The notes beneath the pieces are model-generated. The model was not told where the DNA came from and made no database searches. It saw only the letters and a list, made by a program, of their open reading frames with translations. The translations under genes were made by a program, and so were the position numbers. Positions 35,628 through 44,309 of a DNA stretch of 64,000 bases are shown here, piece after piece. Origin of the DNA: Pararobbsia silviterrae (GTDB taxonomy: Bacteria; Pseudomonadota; Gammaproteobacteria; Burkholderiales; Burkholderiaceae); contig NZ_RBZU01000010.1 in assembly GCF_003628125.1 (NCBI RefSeq), positions 124,001-188,000 of the forward strand, read 5' to 3'. Position 1 is the stretch's first letter, and each line of letters opens with the position of its first letter.

Positions 35628-35656
35628 GTGAAGTGATGTGATGTGAAGTGATGTGA
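35628..35656. repeat. 15-bp tandem duplication
   Basis: GTGAAGTGATGTGAT is present once and nearly once more in tandem (GTGAAGTGATGTGA at 35628-35641 and 35643-35656) in the gap between the convergent SBP and permease genes. Probably a replication-slippage repeat; no function is indicated. Confidence 0.7.
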
Positions 35657-35734
35657 CGTACAAAACGATGGGCATCGACGCATGCGTCGAAACGCGTACT
35701 TGATTGTGCGCCGGAGCCCGTCGCCGACGGACCC

Positions 35735-36628
35735 TCAGTGCACCATGCCCCAGCGACGCACGGTCACGCGTTCGAGCAGGCCGAACGCAAGATTCTCGAC
35801 AAGCAGGCCGATCAGGATCACGAGCGTGAGCCCCGCGAACACGCGATCGGTCAGCAGCTCATTGCGATTCTGGAAGATGTACCAGCCAAGGCCGCCGCGT
35901 CCCGACGACGCGCCGAACACGAGTTCGGCCGCGATCAGCGTGCGCCATGCCGAGGCCCAGCCGACGCGCAGCCCCGTGAGGATCGACGGCAACGCGGCGG
36001 GCACGAGAATGCCCGTCACGTAGCCGATGCCGCGCAATCCGTAGTTGCGGCCCGCCATGCGCAGCGTCGCAGGCACCGATCGAAAGCCCGCATACGTATT
36101 GAGCGCGAGCGGCCAGAGCACCGAGTGCGTGAGCACGAAGATCAGGCTGCCGTTGCCGAGCCCGAACCAAAGCAAGGCCAGCGGCAGCAGCGCGATCGCG
36201 GGTAAAGGATTGAACATCGCGCTCAGCGTATCGAGCAGATCGCGTCCGATGCGCGTCGAGACCGCGAGCGTCGTCAGCACGAACGCGAACGCGATGCCGC
36301 ACGCATAGCCGCGAATCAGCAGATAAAGCGAGACCGCCGCGCGGCTCGGCAGACTGCCGTCGGCGAACCCGTCGACGAACGCGCTCGCCGTCGCCGTGAA
36401 CGTCGGCAACAACAGATCGTTCGCCTCGTAGACCGCAGCGATCTGCCAGATCACCGCCATGATCGCGAGGATTGCCGCCTTGCGCAGCCATCCGTATTGC
36501 CAGAGGCGCCGCTGCCACGACACGGTCCGCGCGGCCGTTGCGGCGGTCATCGGTTCCAGCGCGCGTTCATACTCGGGACGCGCGCCTGCGATGTGTGTGT
36601 AAGGACGGGCCGGCTGGGGCGTGCTCAT
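35735..36628 (-). CDS. ABC transporter permease, SsuC/TauC type
   Basis: 297 residues. About six membrane segments after a polar N-terminus of roughly 60 residues, with the BPD-transporter EAA loop (ATLRMAGRNYGLRGIGYVTGILVPAALPSILTGLR) and AWRTLIAAELVFGASSGRGGLGW, which is typical of sulfonate/taurine/nitrate permeases. ATG 36628 is the first start fitting the family; it follows the ATPase gene by 54 bases. Works with the ATPase at 36683 and probably the SBP at 34559. Confidence 0.91.
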   Translation of the reverse strand: MSTPQPARPYTHIAGARPEYERALEPMTAATAARTVSWQRRLWQYGWLRKAAILAIMAVIWQIAAVYEANDLLLPTFTATASAFVDGFADGSLPSRAAVSLYLLIRGYACGIAFAFVLTTLAVSTRIGRDLLDTLSAMFNPLPAIALLPLALLWFGLGNGSLIFVLTHSVLWPLALNTYAGFRSVPATLRMAGRNYGLRGIGYVTGILVPAALPSILTGLRVGWASAWRTLIAAELVFGASSGRGGLGWYIFQNRNELLTDRVFAGLTLVILIGLLVENLAFGLLERVTVRRWGMVH

Positions 36629-36682
36629 ATCGAATCCATCGAAGGAAAGGGCATCGCCGCGCGCGATCGCGCGGCGCATCCG

Positions 36683-37492
36683 TTATCGGGCGTCGGCCGC
36701 GTCGAACAGCAAACGATGAATGCGCTGCGACGCCGCTTGAAACAGCGGGTCGCCCGTGTTTTCAAAGCCGAATGCCTCGCTGTCGAGTTCGGCGCGCACG
36801 CGGCCCGGATGCGGCGACAACAACAGGATCCGATTGCCGACGACGAGCGCCTCGTCGATCGAATGCGTGACGAACAGCAGCGTGAACCGCACCTGTTCCC
36901 AAAGCGCGAGCAGTTCTTCCTGCATGCGCTGACGCGTCTGCGCATCGAGCGCCGCGAACGGTTCGTCCATCAGCAAGATCTTGGGCTTCGTCGCGAGCGC
37001 GCGCGCAATCGCGACGCGTTGCTTCATGCCGCCCGACAGCGTGTGCGGATACGCATCGGCGAATCGTTCGAGCCCGACCGTGGCCAACGCATCGCGCGCG
37101 ATCTCGTCGGCTTGCGCGCGGCTCACGGCACGCGAGGCGAGCAGCGGAAACATGACGTTCTGGCGCACCGTCTTCCATGGCGGCAATTGGTCGAACTCCT
37201 GAAACACGACCATGCGATCGGGACCGGGCTCGGTCACGCGCGCGCCATCGAGCAGGATATGGCCCGACACGGGCTCGACGAATCCCGCGACGGCCTTGAG
37301 CAGCGTCGATTTACCGCATCCCGACGGACCGAGGATCACGAAGCGGTCCGCGTGATGCACGTCGAAACTCACGCGATGCGTCGCCTGCACGACTTCGCGC
37401 GCGCTCCGGTATTCGAGCGAGACGTCCTCGACGCGCAGCAGCACGCCGCTGTCTTGCGCGGGGATCGGAGCGATCGAGGAAGTCGGCGGCAT
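36683..37492 (-). CDS. ABC transporter ATP-binding protein, SsuB/TauB type
   Basis: 269 residues. Walker A GPSGCGKST, signature LSGGMKQR, Walker B ILLMDEPFAALD and the H-loop THSIDEAL; VVFQEFDQLPPWKTVRQN is typical of TauB/SsuB/NrtD. ATG 37492 is chosen; ATG 37513 is an alternative and neither has a strong SD. It is divergent from antA (347 bases between starts), so this importer may be connected to the anthranilate genes. Confidence 0.91.
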   Translation of the reverse strand: MPPTSSIAPIPAQDSGVLLRVEDVSLEYRSAREVVQATHRVSFDVHHADRFVILGPSGCGKSTLLKAVAGFVEPVSGHILLDGARVTEPGPDRMVVFQEFDQLPPWKTVRQNVMFPLLASRAVSRAQADEIARDALATVGLERFADAYPHTLSGGMKQRVAIARALATKPKILLMDEPFAALDAQTRQRMQEELLALWEQVRFTLLFVTHSIDEALVVGNRILLLSPHPGRVRAELDSEAFGFENTGDPLFQAASQRIHRLLFDAADAR

Positions 37493-37838
37493 TGCCGGAT
37501 CAGAACGGCGCATCGTCGAGCGGTGCGCTGAGGTCAAACCCAATGACTCCGGCGCCCAGGGCGGCGTCGAACGCACGAAGCTCGATACGTGTCGTGACGG
37601 CCATATGCGCGCTTCGATCAACATTCAGGTGGACCGTCGACTTTAGCCGCGGCGCCCGCGCGCGCCAACGAACAAATCCAGCTATCGATATCCGCGATTC
37701 GAAAGTGCGCGCGCACGTGCACCAAAAAAAACGGATAACGAACGTCGAATAGGCGGATAGCCCGCCGCGCCGAACCCCGCTTCAATGGGCCCCGTCAGCA
37801 ATCGATTCGAGGCCGGATACGGCAGGAGGAGACATATC
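37493..37838. promoter_or_regulatory. Divergent promoter region between the ABC importer and antABC
   Basis: No gene is seen. On the plus strand, CGGATA occurs twice, at 37732-37737 and 37754-37759, 22 bases apart, followed by GC-rich DNA to antA. GGNTA is the conserved half of XylS/BenR-type AraC half-sites, which are normally about 21 bases apart, so these may be AntR half-sites; the accompanying TGCA boxes are not present at the expected distance. Weak evidence. Confidence 0.35.
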
Positions 37839-39236
37839 GTGAACACTGTCAAAGACCTTTCAGCATGGCAGGATTTCGTCGGCGGCTGCATCGACTTTCG
37901 CCCGGCCGAAGGCGTGTACCGGATCGCACGCGAGATGTTTACCGAACCGGAACTGTTCGAACTCGAAATGGAAATGATCTTCGAGAAGAACTGGATCTAT
38001 GCGTGCCATGAAAGCGAAATCGCGAAACCGCACGACTACATGACGATGCGCGCGGGCCGTCAGCCGCTGATCGTCTCGCGCGACGGCAACGGCCAATTGC
38101 ACGCGATGATCAACGCCTGCCAGCATCGCGGCGCGACGCTGACGCGCATAAGCAAGGGCAATCAGTCGACGTTCACGTGCCCGTTTCACGCCTGGTGCTA
38201 CAAAAGCGACGGCCGGCTCGTCAAGGTCAAGGCGCCCGGCGAGTATTGCGAGGATTTCGACAAATCCGCGCGCGGCCTCAAGAAGGCCCGCATCGCGAGC
38301 TACAAGGGCTTCGTCTTCGTGAGCCTCGATGCCGACGCGACCGATACGCTCGAAGACTATCTCGGCGATGCGCGGATCTTCTTCGACATGATGGTCGCGC
38401 AATCGCCGACGGGCGAACTCGAAGTGCTGCCGGGCAAGTCGGCCTATACGTTCGACGGAAACTGGAAGCTCCAGAATGAAAACGGCCTCGACGGGTATCA
38501 CGTGAGCACCGTGCACTACAACTACGTCGCGACAGTCCAGCATCGCCAGGAAACGAACGCGCAAAAAGGCGAGACGCCGAGCGGCACGCTCGACTACAGC
38601 AAGCTCGGCGCGGGCGACGCGGAAACCGACGACGGCTGGTTCTCGTTCGCCAACGGCCATAGCGTGCTGTTCAGCGATATGCCGAACCCCGCCGTACGTC
38701 CCGGCTATGCGAGCGTCATGCCGCGCCTCGTCGAGTCGCACGGCCAGCCCAAAGCCGAGTGGATGATGCATCGGCTGCGCAATCTCAACATCTATCCGAG
38801 CCTGTTCTTCATGGACCAGATCAGCTCGCAATTGCGCATCGTGCGGCCCGTCGCCTGGAACAAGACCGAGGTCATCAGCCAGTGCATCGGCGTCAAGGGC
38901 GAATCCGATCTCGATCGTGAAAGCCGCATCCGGCAGTTCGAGGATTTCTTCAACGTATCGGGCATGGGCACGCCCGACGATCTCGTCGAATTCCGCGAGC
39001 AACAGCGCGGCTTCGAGGCGCGTCTCGAACGCTGGAGCGACATCTCGCGCGGCAATCACAAATGGGTCCGCGGCGAGACGGCCAATTCGAAGCTGCTCGG
39101 CATCGCGCCCGTCCTGACGGGCACCGAGCTCACGCACGAAGGCCTTTACGTAAATCAACACGGCGCCTGGCGCGATTTTCTGCTCAAGGGACTCGAAGGT
39201 CTCGCCCGCCCGACCCACTCCAAGAACGAGGCCTGA
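37839..39236 (+). CDS. antA: Anthranilate 1,2-dioxygenase large (alpha) subunit
   Basis: 465 residues. Rieske ligands are in ACQHRGA and TCPFHAW (about residues 87-110), and the mononuclear iron site is in NENGLDGYHVSTVHYNY (two His, with a bridging Asp). VYRIAREMFTEPELFELEME and NWIYACHESEI match AntA rather than BenA in my memory of the families. With AntB and AntC it converts anthranilate to catechol, CO2 and ammonia. GTG 37839 has a near-perfect SD (aggaggaga); the ATG at 37785 does not. First gene of antABC. Confidence 0.9.
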   Translation: MNTVKDLSAWQDFVGGCIDFRPAEGVYRIAREMFTEPELFELEMEMIFEKNWIYACHESEIAKPHDYMTMRAGRQPLIVSRDGNGQLHAMINACQHRGATLTRISKGNQSTFTCPFHAWCYKSDGRLVKVKAPGEYCEDFDKSARGLKKARIASYKGFVFVSLDADATDTLEDYLGDARIFFDMMVAQSPTGELEVLPGKSAYTFDGNWKLQNENGLDGYHVSTVHYNYVATVQHRQETNAQKGETPSGTLDYSKLGAGDAETDDGWFSFANGHSVLFSDMPNPAVRPGYASVMPRLVESHGQPKAEWMMHRLRNLNIYPSLFFMDQISSQLRIVRPVAWNKTEVISQCIGVKGESDLDRESRIRQFEDFFNVSGMGTPDDLVEFREQQRGFEARLERWSDISRGNHKWVRGETANSKLLGIAPVLTGTELTHEGLYVNQHGAWRDFLLKGLEGLARPTHSKNEA

Positions 39237-39239
39237 ATC

Positions 39240-39728
39240 ATGCAACCGCTCCAGCATTCGATCGAGCAGTTTCTCTATCGCAAGGCCGAACTCTGCGACA
39301 CGCAGGACTGGGACGCCTACCTCGATCTGTTCGAAGAAGACAGCGAATTTCACGTGCCCCAGTGGGACTCCGAGCATGTGTACACGACCGACCCGAAACG
39401 CGGCATGTCGTTGATCTACTACGCGAACCGCTCGGGTCTCGAAGATCGCGTCTATCGGCTGCGCACGGGCAAATCGGCCGCTTCGACGCCGTTGCCCCGC
39501 ACGATGCACCAGGTCAGCAACGTGCGCATCGCGCCGCTCGACGACGGTGCATACGAAGTCAAGGCCAACTGGGCGACGTTCTATTCGCGGCACGGCGTGG
39601 CCGAGCATTTCTTCGGCCGCGCGACCTATCGTCTGCACGCGGCGGGCGACGGCTGGAAGATCGCGCGCAAGCACGTGCTGTTGCTCAACGACCGCATCAA
39701 TGCGGTGCTCGATTTCTATCATCTCTAG
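39240..39728 (+). CDS. antB: Anthranilate 1,2-dioxygenase small (beta) subunit
   Basis: 162 residues, the normal length of ring-hydroxylating dioxygenase beta subunits with the NTF2-like fold: IEQFLYRKAELCDTQDWDAYLDLFEEDSEFHVPQW and the C-terminal KIARKHVLLLNDRINAVLDFYHL. It has no catalytic residues and stabilises the alpha subunit. It begins three bases after the antA stop. Confidence 0.92.
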   Translation: MQPLQHSIEQFLYRKAELCDTQDWDAYLDLFEEDSEFHVPQWDSEHVYTTDPKRGMSLIYYANRSGLEDRVYRLRTGKSAASTPLPRTMHQVSNVRIAPLDDGAYEVKANWATFYSRHGVAEHFFGRATYRLHAAGDGWKIARKHVLLLNDRINAVLDFYHL

Positions 39729-39743
39729 GCGGGAGGTACCGCG

Positions 39744-40784
39744 ATGAATCACAAGGTCGCCTTCAGCTTTGCCGACGGCAAGACGGTCTTCTTCGAGATC
39801 AAGCCCAACGAACTGCTGCTCGACGCGGCGCTGCGCAACGGCGTGAACCTTCCGCTCGACTGCCGTGAAGGCGTCTGCGGCACGTGTCAGGGACGCTGCG
39901 AATCGGGCGCCTATACGCAGGAATACGTCGACGACGAGACGCTGTCGGCCGACGACCTCGCGCAGCGCAAGATGCTGTCGTGCCAAACGCGCGTGCAGTC
40001 CGATGCGTCGTTCTACTTCGATTTCGACTCGACGCTTTGCGCGGCGGGCGGCACGCAGCGCGTGTCGGCGCGCGTCACCGAGGTCACGCACGTGTCCGAG
40101 ACGACGGCGATCCTGCATCTCGATGCGAGCACGCACGCGCGTCGCATCGACTTCCTGCCGGGCCAATATGCGCGTATCGAGGTGCCCGACACGGGCGTCT
40201 CGCGCTCGTACTCGTTCGCGAACCGGCCCAACGACGCGAACCAGCTTCAGTTCCTGATCCGCCTGCTGCCCGAAGGCGTCATGAGCGACTATCTGCGCGA
40301 GCGCTGCGCGCCGGGGCAAACCGTGTCGTTCGAGGCACCGCTCGGCGCGTTCTATCTGCGCGAGATCGAACGTCCGATCGTGATGGTCGCGGGCGGCACG
40401 GGTTTGTCGGCGTTTCTCGGCATGCTCGACGAAATCGCGCAGCGCGGCGGCTGCGGTCATCCCGTGCGGCTCTATTACGGCGTCACGCATGCGCGCGATC
40501 TCTGCGAGCTCGAACGTCTGGGCGCCTACGCCGCGCGGATCGACGACTTCTCGTACGAGATCGTCGTGATGAAACCGTCGCCCGAGTGGCAGGGCAAGAC
40601 CGGACTGATTCCCGAGCACTTCGACCGCCGTTTCCTCGAGGCGAATCCGTTCGACATGTATCTCTGCGGACCGCCGCCGATGGTCGAGGCGATCAAACAG
40701 TGGCTCGCCGACGCGCATCTCAGCTCGTGCCGCCTGTTCTACGAGAAATTCGCCGACAGCAACACGCAGCAAGCGATCGCGTAG
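39744..40784 (+). CDS. antC: Anthranilate 1,2-dioxygenase reductase component
   Basis: 346 residues. N-terminal plant-type 2Fe-2S ferredoxin (about 1-95, CREGVCGTCQGRCESG and a fourth Cys in MLSCQ), then FAD-binding (SRSYSFANRPND) and NAD-binding (MVAGGTGLSAFLGML, CGPPPMVEAI) domains. It passes electrons from NADH to the AntA Rieske centre. SD gggaggt precedes the ATG, 15 bases after antB. Confidence 0.94.
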   Translation: MNHKVAFSFADGKTVFFEIKPNELLLDAALRNGVNLPLDCREGVCGTCQGRCESGAYTQEYVDDETLSADDLAQRKMLSCQTRVQSDASFYFDFDSTLCAAGGTQRVSARVTEVTHVSETTAILHLDASTHARRIDFLPGQYARIEVPDTGVSRSYSFANRPNDANQLQFLIRLLPEGVMSDYLRERCAPGQTVSFEAPLGAFYLREIERPIVMVAGGTGLSAFLGMLDEIAQRGGCGHPVRLYYGVTHARDLCELERLGAYAARIDDFSYEIVVMKPSPEWQGKTGLIPEHFDRRFLEANPFDMYLCGPPPMVEAIKQWLADAHLSSCRLFYEKFADSNTQQAIA

Positions 40785-40798
40785 GCCGGCTCGATTCG

Positions 40799-40850
40799 AC
40801 CCGGCGCGTCGGCGCGCGTCCGGGTGCACACCCATATGCGCCGGGTTTTT
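40799..40850 (+). terminator. Possible terminator after antABC
   Basis: ACCCGGCGC (40799-40807) and GCGCCGGGT (40838-40846) can pair and are followed by TTTTT (40846-40850). The loop is long (30 bases), with smaller GC-rich pairings inside it, so this is moderately good evidence. It separates antC from antR. Confidence 0.5.
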
Positions 40851-40901
40851 CCTCATTTACTATTGCCGCGTTGTCGACGCCGACAATCGATGGGGAACAC
40901 G

Positions 40902-41918
40902 ATGCCTACGCAAGCCGATCTCACGCCAAGCGGCGTCGAAGCGACGCGTCGCGACCTCGACGGCGCGCGCGAATGGATGGCCGCGATCTGCGGACCGCAC
41001 TGGCTGCGCGTGAGCCGGCCCGGACATCTGCAATTTCATCATTCGGGCACGGTGCTGCGCGCGATGTCGACGACGCTCGGCTATGTCGAATACGGCACCG
41101 ATGTCACCGTCTCCGTCGATACCGACGCACCGTTGAACTGCTATAGCGTGAGCCTGCCGCTGACGGGCGAGCAGGAACTCGCGGCGCGCGGCCGCCTCTG
41201 GCAATCGGATCGCGACAACGGACTCATCCTGACGCCGCACGATGCGCAGGAACTCGCGATCATGGGCAACTGCCGCAAGATCATCGTTGCCATTCCGCGC
41301 CCCGCGCTGCGCCAGGTCCTCGAAGACCTGCTCAAACGGCCGCTGAACGCGCCGCTGACGTTCGAGCCCGGCATGGACGCGGCAAACGGCGAGCAGGCCG
41401 CATGGTGGCGCATGGTCAAGTACATGCTGACGGAAACGGAGCGCGGCGCACCGTTATCGAGTCATCTTCATGTCGCGGCCGATCTCGAACAGGCGCTGCT
41501 CAAGGGCCTGTTGCTCTCTCAGCCCCACAATTACTCCGATGCGCTCGCCGACGCGCTGCGTCCCGCGTGCTCGCACTATCTGTTGCGCGCGCGCCAGTTC
41601 ATCCAGGACAACGCGCGCGAGAACCTTACGCTCGACGATATCGAACGCGCCGCGGGCGTCTCGCGTTTCAAGTTGTTCGACGGGTTTCGCGAGCAGTTCG
41701 GCCAGTCGCCGATGGCCTATCTAAAGAAATTCCGGCTTGAAGCCGTGCGCCGCGAAATGCTGGCCGATCGCTCCGAACGCAATATCTCCGCGATTGCGAT
41801 GGGCTGGGGACTCACGCATCTGGGCCGCTTTTCGAGCGAGTACAAGAAGCTGTTCGGCGAAACGCCGTCCGAGACGCTCAAACGCGCCGCGCGCGCGTCC
41901 GCTGTGCCGCGCGTCTGA
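40902..41918 (+). CDS. antR: AraC-family regulator of anthranilate catabolism
   Basis: 338 residues. N-terminal AraC-binding-like domain (about 1-210, with the YCSVSLPLTGEQE-like cupin strand) and a C-terminal AraC HTH pair (about 235-330: NLTLDDIERAAGVSRFKLFDGFREQFGQSPMAYLKKFRLEAVR, then ISAIAMGWGLTHLGRFSSEYKKLFGETPSETL). Position next to antABC and similarity to XylS/AntR-type regulators support the role of anthranilate-responsive activator. ATG 40902 has SD gggga; ATG 40890 is an alternative. Symbol inferred from context. Confidence 0.82.
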   Translation: MPTQADLTPSGVEATRRDLDGAREWMAAICGPHWLRVSRPGHLQFHHSGTVLRAMSTTLGYVEYGTDVTVSVDTDAPLNCYSVSLPLTGEQELAARGRLWQSDRDNGLILTPHDAQELAIMGNCRKIIVAIPRPALRQVLEDLLKRPLNAPLTFEPGMDAANGEQAAWWRMVKYMLTETERGAPLSSHLHVAADLEQALLKGLLLSQPHNYSDALADALRPACSHYLLRARQFIQDNARENLTLDDIERAAGVSRFKLFDGFREQFGQSPMAYLKKFRLEAVRREMLADRSERNISAIAMGWGLTHLGRFSSEYKKLFGETPSETLKRAARASAVPRV

Positions 41919-42316
41919 ATGCCGGAAACGCGCTGAAAAAGCCTCGAAAATCGCACGCTTCGCACTCAAGCGCGCGCTAAAAGAAAAGGCCGGTTGCGTC
42001 CTGAGTTCGCAACCGGCCAAATGTTCCGAAGCCACTTGGGGGAAACCTCGAAACAGACCACAAGAGTGTTCGCTTACGTAGCACGGGCTACACGCGCATT
42101 GTAGGTACCCCATTTCGCTTGAAAAGAGCACAAGTACTTATCGCGGCGCGGATTTCTTCAGGATATCGATCCTTCTTGCGACGACATCGTTTGCGCACCG
42201 AAACACGGCGTCGTGCGCGGCGCGCGCCGGCGACATGCAAGCGCCGCATACCGATCGCACCGTGCACGACGCGTATCGCCGAGCGGTTCGATATGCGTAC
42301 ATCCATGCACGGCGGC
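41919..42316. other. Intergenic region
   Basis: About 400 bases between the convergent ends of antR and the GGDEF-EAL gene. Apart from the terminator hairpin at 41981-42018, no gene or other structure is supported. Confidence 0.5.
41981..42018 (-). terminator. Intrinsic terminator facing the minus strand
   Basis: GGCCGGTTGCG (41988-41998) and CGCAACCGGCC (42008-42018) form an 11-base perfect stem with a nine-base loop. Read on the minus strand it is followed by TTTTCTT, as expected for rho-independent termination of the GGDEF-EAL transcript, about 300 bases past its stop. It also lies behind antR but has no T-run in that direction. Confidence 0.75.
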
Positions 42317-44146
42317 TCAGTCCACCGGCGTGCCCTCGGCTTCGATCAGCGCGCGCGTCATATCGTCTTCCGAGAGCGGCTTGCCGAACAAATACCCCTG
42401 TAGACGCGCACATTGCAGAGACCGCAGGAAATCGGCCTGTGCCACGGTCTCGACGCCTTCGGCCGTCACACCAAGTCCGAGCGAGCGCGCCATCACGATG
42501 ATCGCGCGCGTGAGTTCGGCCGAATCGCGATCGTCGGGCAACTCGAAGACGAACGAGCGGTCCACCTTGAGGCTCTTCACGGGAAAGCGCTTCAGATACG
42601 ACAGCGACGAATAGCCCGTGCCGAAGTCGTCGATCGCGATCGAGACGCCCATCTCGGTCAGCCGCGTGAGCGTCGTCAGCACATCCTTGCTGCCCGCGAG
42701 CAACGCGCCCTCGGTGATTTCGAGTTCGAGCGCACTGCCGTCAAGCCCCGTGACGTCGAGGCATTGCTGAACGTAGGTGACCAGCGCATCGTTGACCTGC
42801 CGCGGCGACAAGTTGACCGATACGGCAAGATTCGGCGACAGCGTCTGCCGCCATTGCGCGACGCTCTCGCAGGCCTTGAGCAGCACCCATTGCCCGATCG
42901 CGCCGATCAGCGACGCTTCTTCCGCGATCGGCACGAATTCGACCGGCGAGATATCGCCCAGCTCGCGATCGGTCCAGCGCAACAACGCTTCGACCGCGAC
43001 GATACGGCCATCGGCGCTGCTCACGATCGGCTGATAAACGAGCCGCAGCGATGCGTTCTTGATTGCGTTGCGCAGGCCCTGTTCGAGGCAAATCCGGCGT
43101 TCGAGGCGCGTCGTCAATTCCGACGTGAAGAAGCGATACGTGTTGCGTCCTTCGATCTTCGCCTGGAACATCGCCGAGTCCGCGTTGCGCATCAACGTCA
43201 CGCCGTCGTTGCCGTCGCGCGGATATAGACAGATACCGATCGATGCGCCGAGAAAAAACTGGCCGTCGTCGACGTTGAACGGCTCGGAGATCACGCGGAT
43301 GATGCGCCGGCAGAACGCGGCGACCTGATGCGCATTCGAAAAGCCGCGCAGCACGATCACGAACTCGTCGCCGCCGACGCGCGCGATCACATCGTGTTCG
43401 CGCGCGCTGCGCGTCAGACGCAGCGCGACCTCGCGCAGCAACGCGTCACCGGTCTCGTGACCGGCCGAATCGTTGACCTTCTTGAAGCCGTCGAGATCGA
43501 TGAAAAGCAACGCGGTCGTCGAATCGTCGGACGGCGTCTCGCCGGTCGGCGCGGGGACGCTCGGCGGGAACAGCTCGCGCATCTGATCGACGAGATAGGC
43601 GCGGTTATAGAGTCCTGTCAGCGAGTCGCGCGTCGCGAGATGCTGGAGCCGCCGTTGGGCTTCGCGCACGGGACCGATATCGGTGAACGACACGACGATC
43701 GTATCGGGCGTCTTGCGGCCCTCGCGCACGACGGGCACGATGCTTTCGTTGATCCAGACGACCTCGCCGTTCATGAGCTTGAGACCCACGCGTTCGTTCA
43801 GAATCGCGATGCCCGTCTCGAGCACGCGATTGATCGGTCGTTCAGGCTCCGCCATGGTCGAACCGTCTTCACGATAGAACGGCGTCATGACGCTATAGAT
43901 ATTCCGCCCGATCAACGACTTCGCCTGCCGGAGAATGCGCTGCGCGCTCGGATTGCATGCAATCACGAGACCTTCGCGCGTCTGCACGACCACGCCTTCG
44001 TGCAAGTGATCGACGATGAGCTGGTAATACTCGAGATGCGGCGCGGCGTGCGAAAACGAGGCTCGCGCTTGGCGCGGACCGGAACGCGTCGGCATCGACG
44101 ACGCCCGGCGCGCGACGCTCGAAGGTCGCGTCTTGGTTCGTTTCAT
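42317..44146 (-). CDS. PAS-GGDEF-EAL cyclic-di-GMP protein
   Basis: 609 residues with no membrane segments. A PAS domain (about 35-160) precedes a GGDEF domain (about 165-340) with intact GGDEF and RxxD I-site (REHD), and an EAL domain (about 350-600) with EAL, SVNLSPRQ, LEITEG, DDFGTGYSS, LKVDRSFV, AEGVET and QGYLFGKPL. Both active sites look complete, so it may make and degrade c-di-GMP, with PAS sensing. ATG 44146 is used, though its SD is weak. It lies 163 bases after the hybrid kinase gene on the same strand and may share its signal. Confidence 0.92.
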   Translation of the reverse strand: MKRTKTRPSSVARRASSMPTRSGPRQARASFSHAAPHLEYYQLIVDHLHEGVVVQTREGLVIACNPSAQRILRQAKSLIGRNIYSVMTPFYREDGSTMAEPERPINRVLETGIAILNERVGLKLMNGEVVWINESIVPVVREGRKTPDTIVVSFTDIGPVREAQRRLQHLATRDSLTGLYNRAYLVDQMRELFPPSVPAPTGETPSDDSTTALLFIDLDGFKKVNDSAGHETGDALLREVALRLTRSAREHDVIARVGGDEFVIVLRGFSNAHQVAAFCRRIIRVISEPFNVDDGQFFLGASIGICLYPRDGNDGVTLMRNADSAMFQAKIEGRNTYRFFTSELTTRLERRICLEQGLRNAIKNASLRLVYQPIVSSADGRIVAVEALLRWTDRELGDISPVEFVPIAEEASLIGAIGQWVLLKACESVAQWRQTLSPNLAVSVNLSPRQVNDALVTYVQQCLDVTGLDGSALELEITEGALLAGSKDVLTTLTRLTEMGVSIAIDDFGTGYSSLSYLKRFPVKSLKVDRSFVFELPDDRDSAELTRAIIVMARSLGLGVTAEGVETVAQADFLRSLQCARLQGYLFGKPLSEDDMTRALIEAEGTPVD

Positions 44147-44309
44147 GGCTGCTTCGCGTTTGCGTCTGAGAGGGGATGCACGATCTTTCCCGGAGCCGGC
44201 GCGCCCCGTGACGCCCACCCCCGGCGACCCTTCGACGGCGCCATGCGCCTAAGATCGTCGGACTCTCCCTGATTCTATCGAGAGGCCATGCGTGCCAACC
44301 AGAGCACTA

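Noticed and set aside
37732-37759. AntR binding site from the two CGGATA repeats
   Set aside because: Not called as a firm operator: spacing is 22 rather than 21 bases and the TGCA half of the XylS-type box is missing.
37860-40856. A 998-codon minus-strand open frame opposite antA, antB and antC
   Set aside because: It mirrors well-identified antABC genes with good start signals; its protein is Arg/His/Asp-rich without any domain, as expected for the complement of GC-rich coding DNA.
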